A stretch of DNA of 17,525 nucleotides from an uncultured Clostridia bacterium (GTDB lineage: Bacteria; Bacillota; Clostridia; Christensenellales; UBA1242): NCBI GenBank assembly GCA_946615295.1, contig CAMOHL010000004.1:1-17525 (forward strand). Reading direction: 5' to 3'. The notes under the pieces were generated by a model that saw only the letters and a program-made list of their open reading frames with translations, ran no database searches and was not told the DNA's origin. The translations under genes were made by a program, and so were the position numbers. This document shows positions 16,516 to 17,525 of the stretch, piece after piece (position 1 is the stretch's first letter; each line of letters opens with the position of its first letter).

Positions 16516-16544
16516 ATAATATCATTTTTTTATTGCTTTTGCAA
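16516..16544 (-). promoter_or_regulatory. Promoter of the ABC-type gene
   Basis: On the minus strand TTGCAA (plus 16539-16544) is 17 bases from TATTAT (plus 16516-16521), preceded by an extended TGA. A perfect inverted repeat, TTTATTGC / GCAATAAA (16529-16536 and 16541-16548, four-base loop), overlaps the -35 and could be an operator. Confidence 0.6.
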
Positions 16545-16582
16545 TAAATTTAGCTATTCAATTATTTAAAAATAATCTTTGT

Positions 16583-17107
16583 TTAAACAACAAATTCTCT
16601 AACCTCTGCATTTGCATAATTTTTTATATCTAAAATTTTTTCACCTGTCAAAATATGCTCAATGTTTAGGGTTACGCAGTTGTGAGTAACAATCAAAACA
16701 TTTTCAAATGAAGTCTCTTTTAGGTAGTTTAAAAATTTTGAAACTCTTTCAAAAACTTCATCATAGTTTTCCATTTTGCATGCTTTTGACTTCAAATTTT
16801 TCAACTTCAATTCTTCTTCGGTCAAATCTGCCTTTTTTCTGCCTGTAAAAATTCCTTGATCAATTTCAATCAGTCTTTCATCTTTTATTATTTTGCAGTT
16901 GTGATATTTGTTCATAAAGTTTGTTGTTTGCATTGTTCTCATTAGGGGAGAAGTGAATATAACATCAATTTGCTTATTTTTATATTTTTCAGCAGATTGT
17001 TCTGCCAATTTTTTTCCTTCTTCACTCAACCTGTTTTGACTTCTGCCTTGAACAATTCCTTTTTCGTTCCAATTTGTTGTTCCGTGTCTCATTACATAAA
17101 TTTTCAT
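16583..17107 (-). CDS. Histidine phosphatase superfamily protein (phosphoglycerate mutase-like)
   Basis: The 174-residue protein belongs to the branch-1 histidine phosphatases. The N-terminal MRHGTTNWN places Arg7 and the phospho-accepting His8. Arg57 (in SPLMRTMQT), Glu81 (in ERLIEIDQG) and His142 (in VTHN) complete the usual active site. GRSQNRLSEEGKKLA is the standard second segment. The size is smaller than cofactor-dependent phosphoglycerate mutase (about 230-250) and fits the broad GpmB/CobC/PhoE-type phosphatases; the substrate cannot be told from sequence. The ribosome binding site AAGGA (plus 17116-17120) lies eight bases before the ATG. It is followed at a distance of 82 bases by the ABC-type gene, with no strong terminator between, so some read-through is possible. 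Confidence 0.9.
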   Translation of the reverse strand: MKIYVMRHGTTNWNEKGIVQGRSQNRLSEEGKKLAEQSAEKYKNKQIDVIFTSPLMRTMQTTNFMNKYHNCKIIKDERLIEIDQGIFTGRKKADLTEEELKLKNLKSKACKMENYDEVFERVSKFLNYLKETSFENVLIVTHNCVTLNIEHILTGEKILDIKNYANAEVREFVV

Positions 17108-17135
17108 AAATTTGTTCCTTTTTCAATCAGCATAT

Positions 17136-17164
17136 ATTTTAGCATAAAAAAAATAATTTGTCTA
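17136..17164 (-). promoter_or_regulatory. Promoter of the histidine-phosphatase gene
   Basis: On the minus strand TAGACA (plus 17159-17164) is 17 bases from TAAAAT (plus 17136-17141), which has an extended TGC before it. The bases 17165-17318 to its right show no gene, only AT-rich spacer. Confidence 0.7.
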
Positions 17165-17318
17165 TCTAACAAACATTCACTTCTATTATATTTTGATATT
17201 TTTTCCTACTATCTTTTACTGTTACTTGTAGAATATATTTTTTTTAATTAACACAATCAAACACCAAAAAGATTTTTAACACTAAAAAAATTTTTTTCAT
17301 AATAATATATATTAACAC

Positions 17319-17347
17319 TTGACAAAAACAATCAAATTTGATATTCT
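17319..17347 (+). promoter_or_regulatory. Promoter of the tRNA pair
   Basis: A consensus TTGACA (17319-17324) is followed after 17 bases by TATTCT (17342-17347), preceded by an extended TGA. Transcription would begin about 17354, some six bases before the first tRNA. Confidence 0.75.
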
Positions 17348-17359
17348 ATGCAATGTTAT

Positions 17360-17433
<74 letters not shown>

Positions 17434-17437
17434 ATAT

Positions 17438-17524
17438 GCCGAAATGGCGGAATAGGCAGACGCAAGGGACTTAAAATCCCTCGGTAGCAATACCGTGCCG
17501 GTTCAAGTCCGGCTTTCGGCACCA
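17438..17524 (+). tRNA. tRNA-Leu (anticodon UAA)
   Basis: This 87-base class II tRNA lies four bases after tRNA-Cys. Acceptor arms are GCCGAAA/TTTCGGC with an encoded ACCA end. The anticodon stem AGGGA/TCCCT surrounds CTTAAAA, giving UAA. A long variable arm (CGGTA/TACCG) is typical of leucine tRNAs. The cluster may continue beyond the window, as no terminator is reached. Confidence 0.97.
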
Positions 17525-17525
17525 A

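Noticed and set aside
16579..16590. 12-base palindrome TTGTTTAAACAA at the phosphatase stop codon
   Set aside because: It is short and AT-rich with no U-run, so chance is a sufficient explanation.
16970..17251. 93-residue plus-strand frame at the right end
   Set aside because: It is antisense to the start of the histidine phosphatase and its promoter, T-rich, with no ribosome binding site.

Overview
The window is an ordinary-looking chromosomal segment of a very AT-rich (roughly 30% G+C by eye), Gram-positive, endospore-forming bacterium. The evidence is two diagnostic sporulation genes (spoIVA and the germination protease gpr), Bacillota-type Shine-Dalgarno sequences and sigma-A promoters, a DUF3781-like small protein typical of Clostridia, and a candidate LexA box of the Bacillus/Clostridium type. 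A low-GC gut-type clostridial lineage fits best, but that placement is inference. No insertion sequence, phage gene, CRISPR array or clear sign of horizontal transfer was found.

Layout: 2-295 is the likely tail of a membrane protein running off the left edge. 447-3857 encodes a 1136-residue secreted, membrane-anchored protein of tandem Ig/cadherin-like domains, with its own promoter and a strong terminator. 4148-9992 is a genome and nucleotide-pool maintenance cluster: uvrB, uvrA, a DUF3781-like small gene and rdgB. UvrA and UvrB locate bulky DNA lesions; RdgB removes deaminated purine triphosphates before they enter DNA. uvrB has a candidate LexA box and an unusual palindromic, nearly leaderless start. 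10257-11900 is an M16 zinc peptidase with a C-terminal extension. 12083-13558 is spoIVA, the ATPase that builds the spore-coat basement layer.

The right half is mixed in strand. rpsT (ribosomal protein S20) is on the minus strand, divergent from gpr (14168-15004), which is followed by murI (15128-15844). murI meets, tail to tail, a minus-strand ABC-type ATPase gene (15841-16500). The terminator of that ABC gene lies inside the last codons of murI. A histidine-phosphatase gene (16583-17107, minus) lies upstream of the ABC gene. A tRNA-Cys(GCA) and tRNA-Leu(UAA) pair with a good promoter closes the window.

No convincing new multi-gene system is visible. The points most worth checking are the ABC-type protein whose Q-loop, signature, Walker B glutamate and H-loop all look eroded; the architecture of the uvrB promoter; the DUF3781-like gene coupled to uvrA; the M16 extension; and the murI tail that doubles as an antisense-strand terminator.
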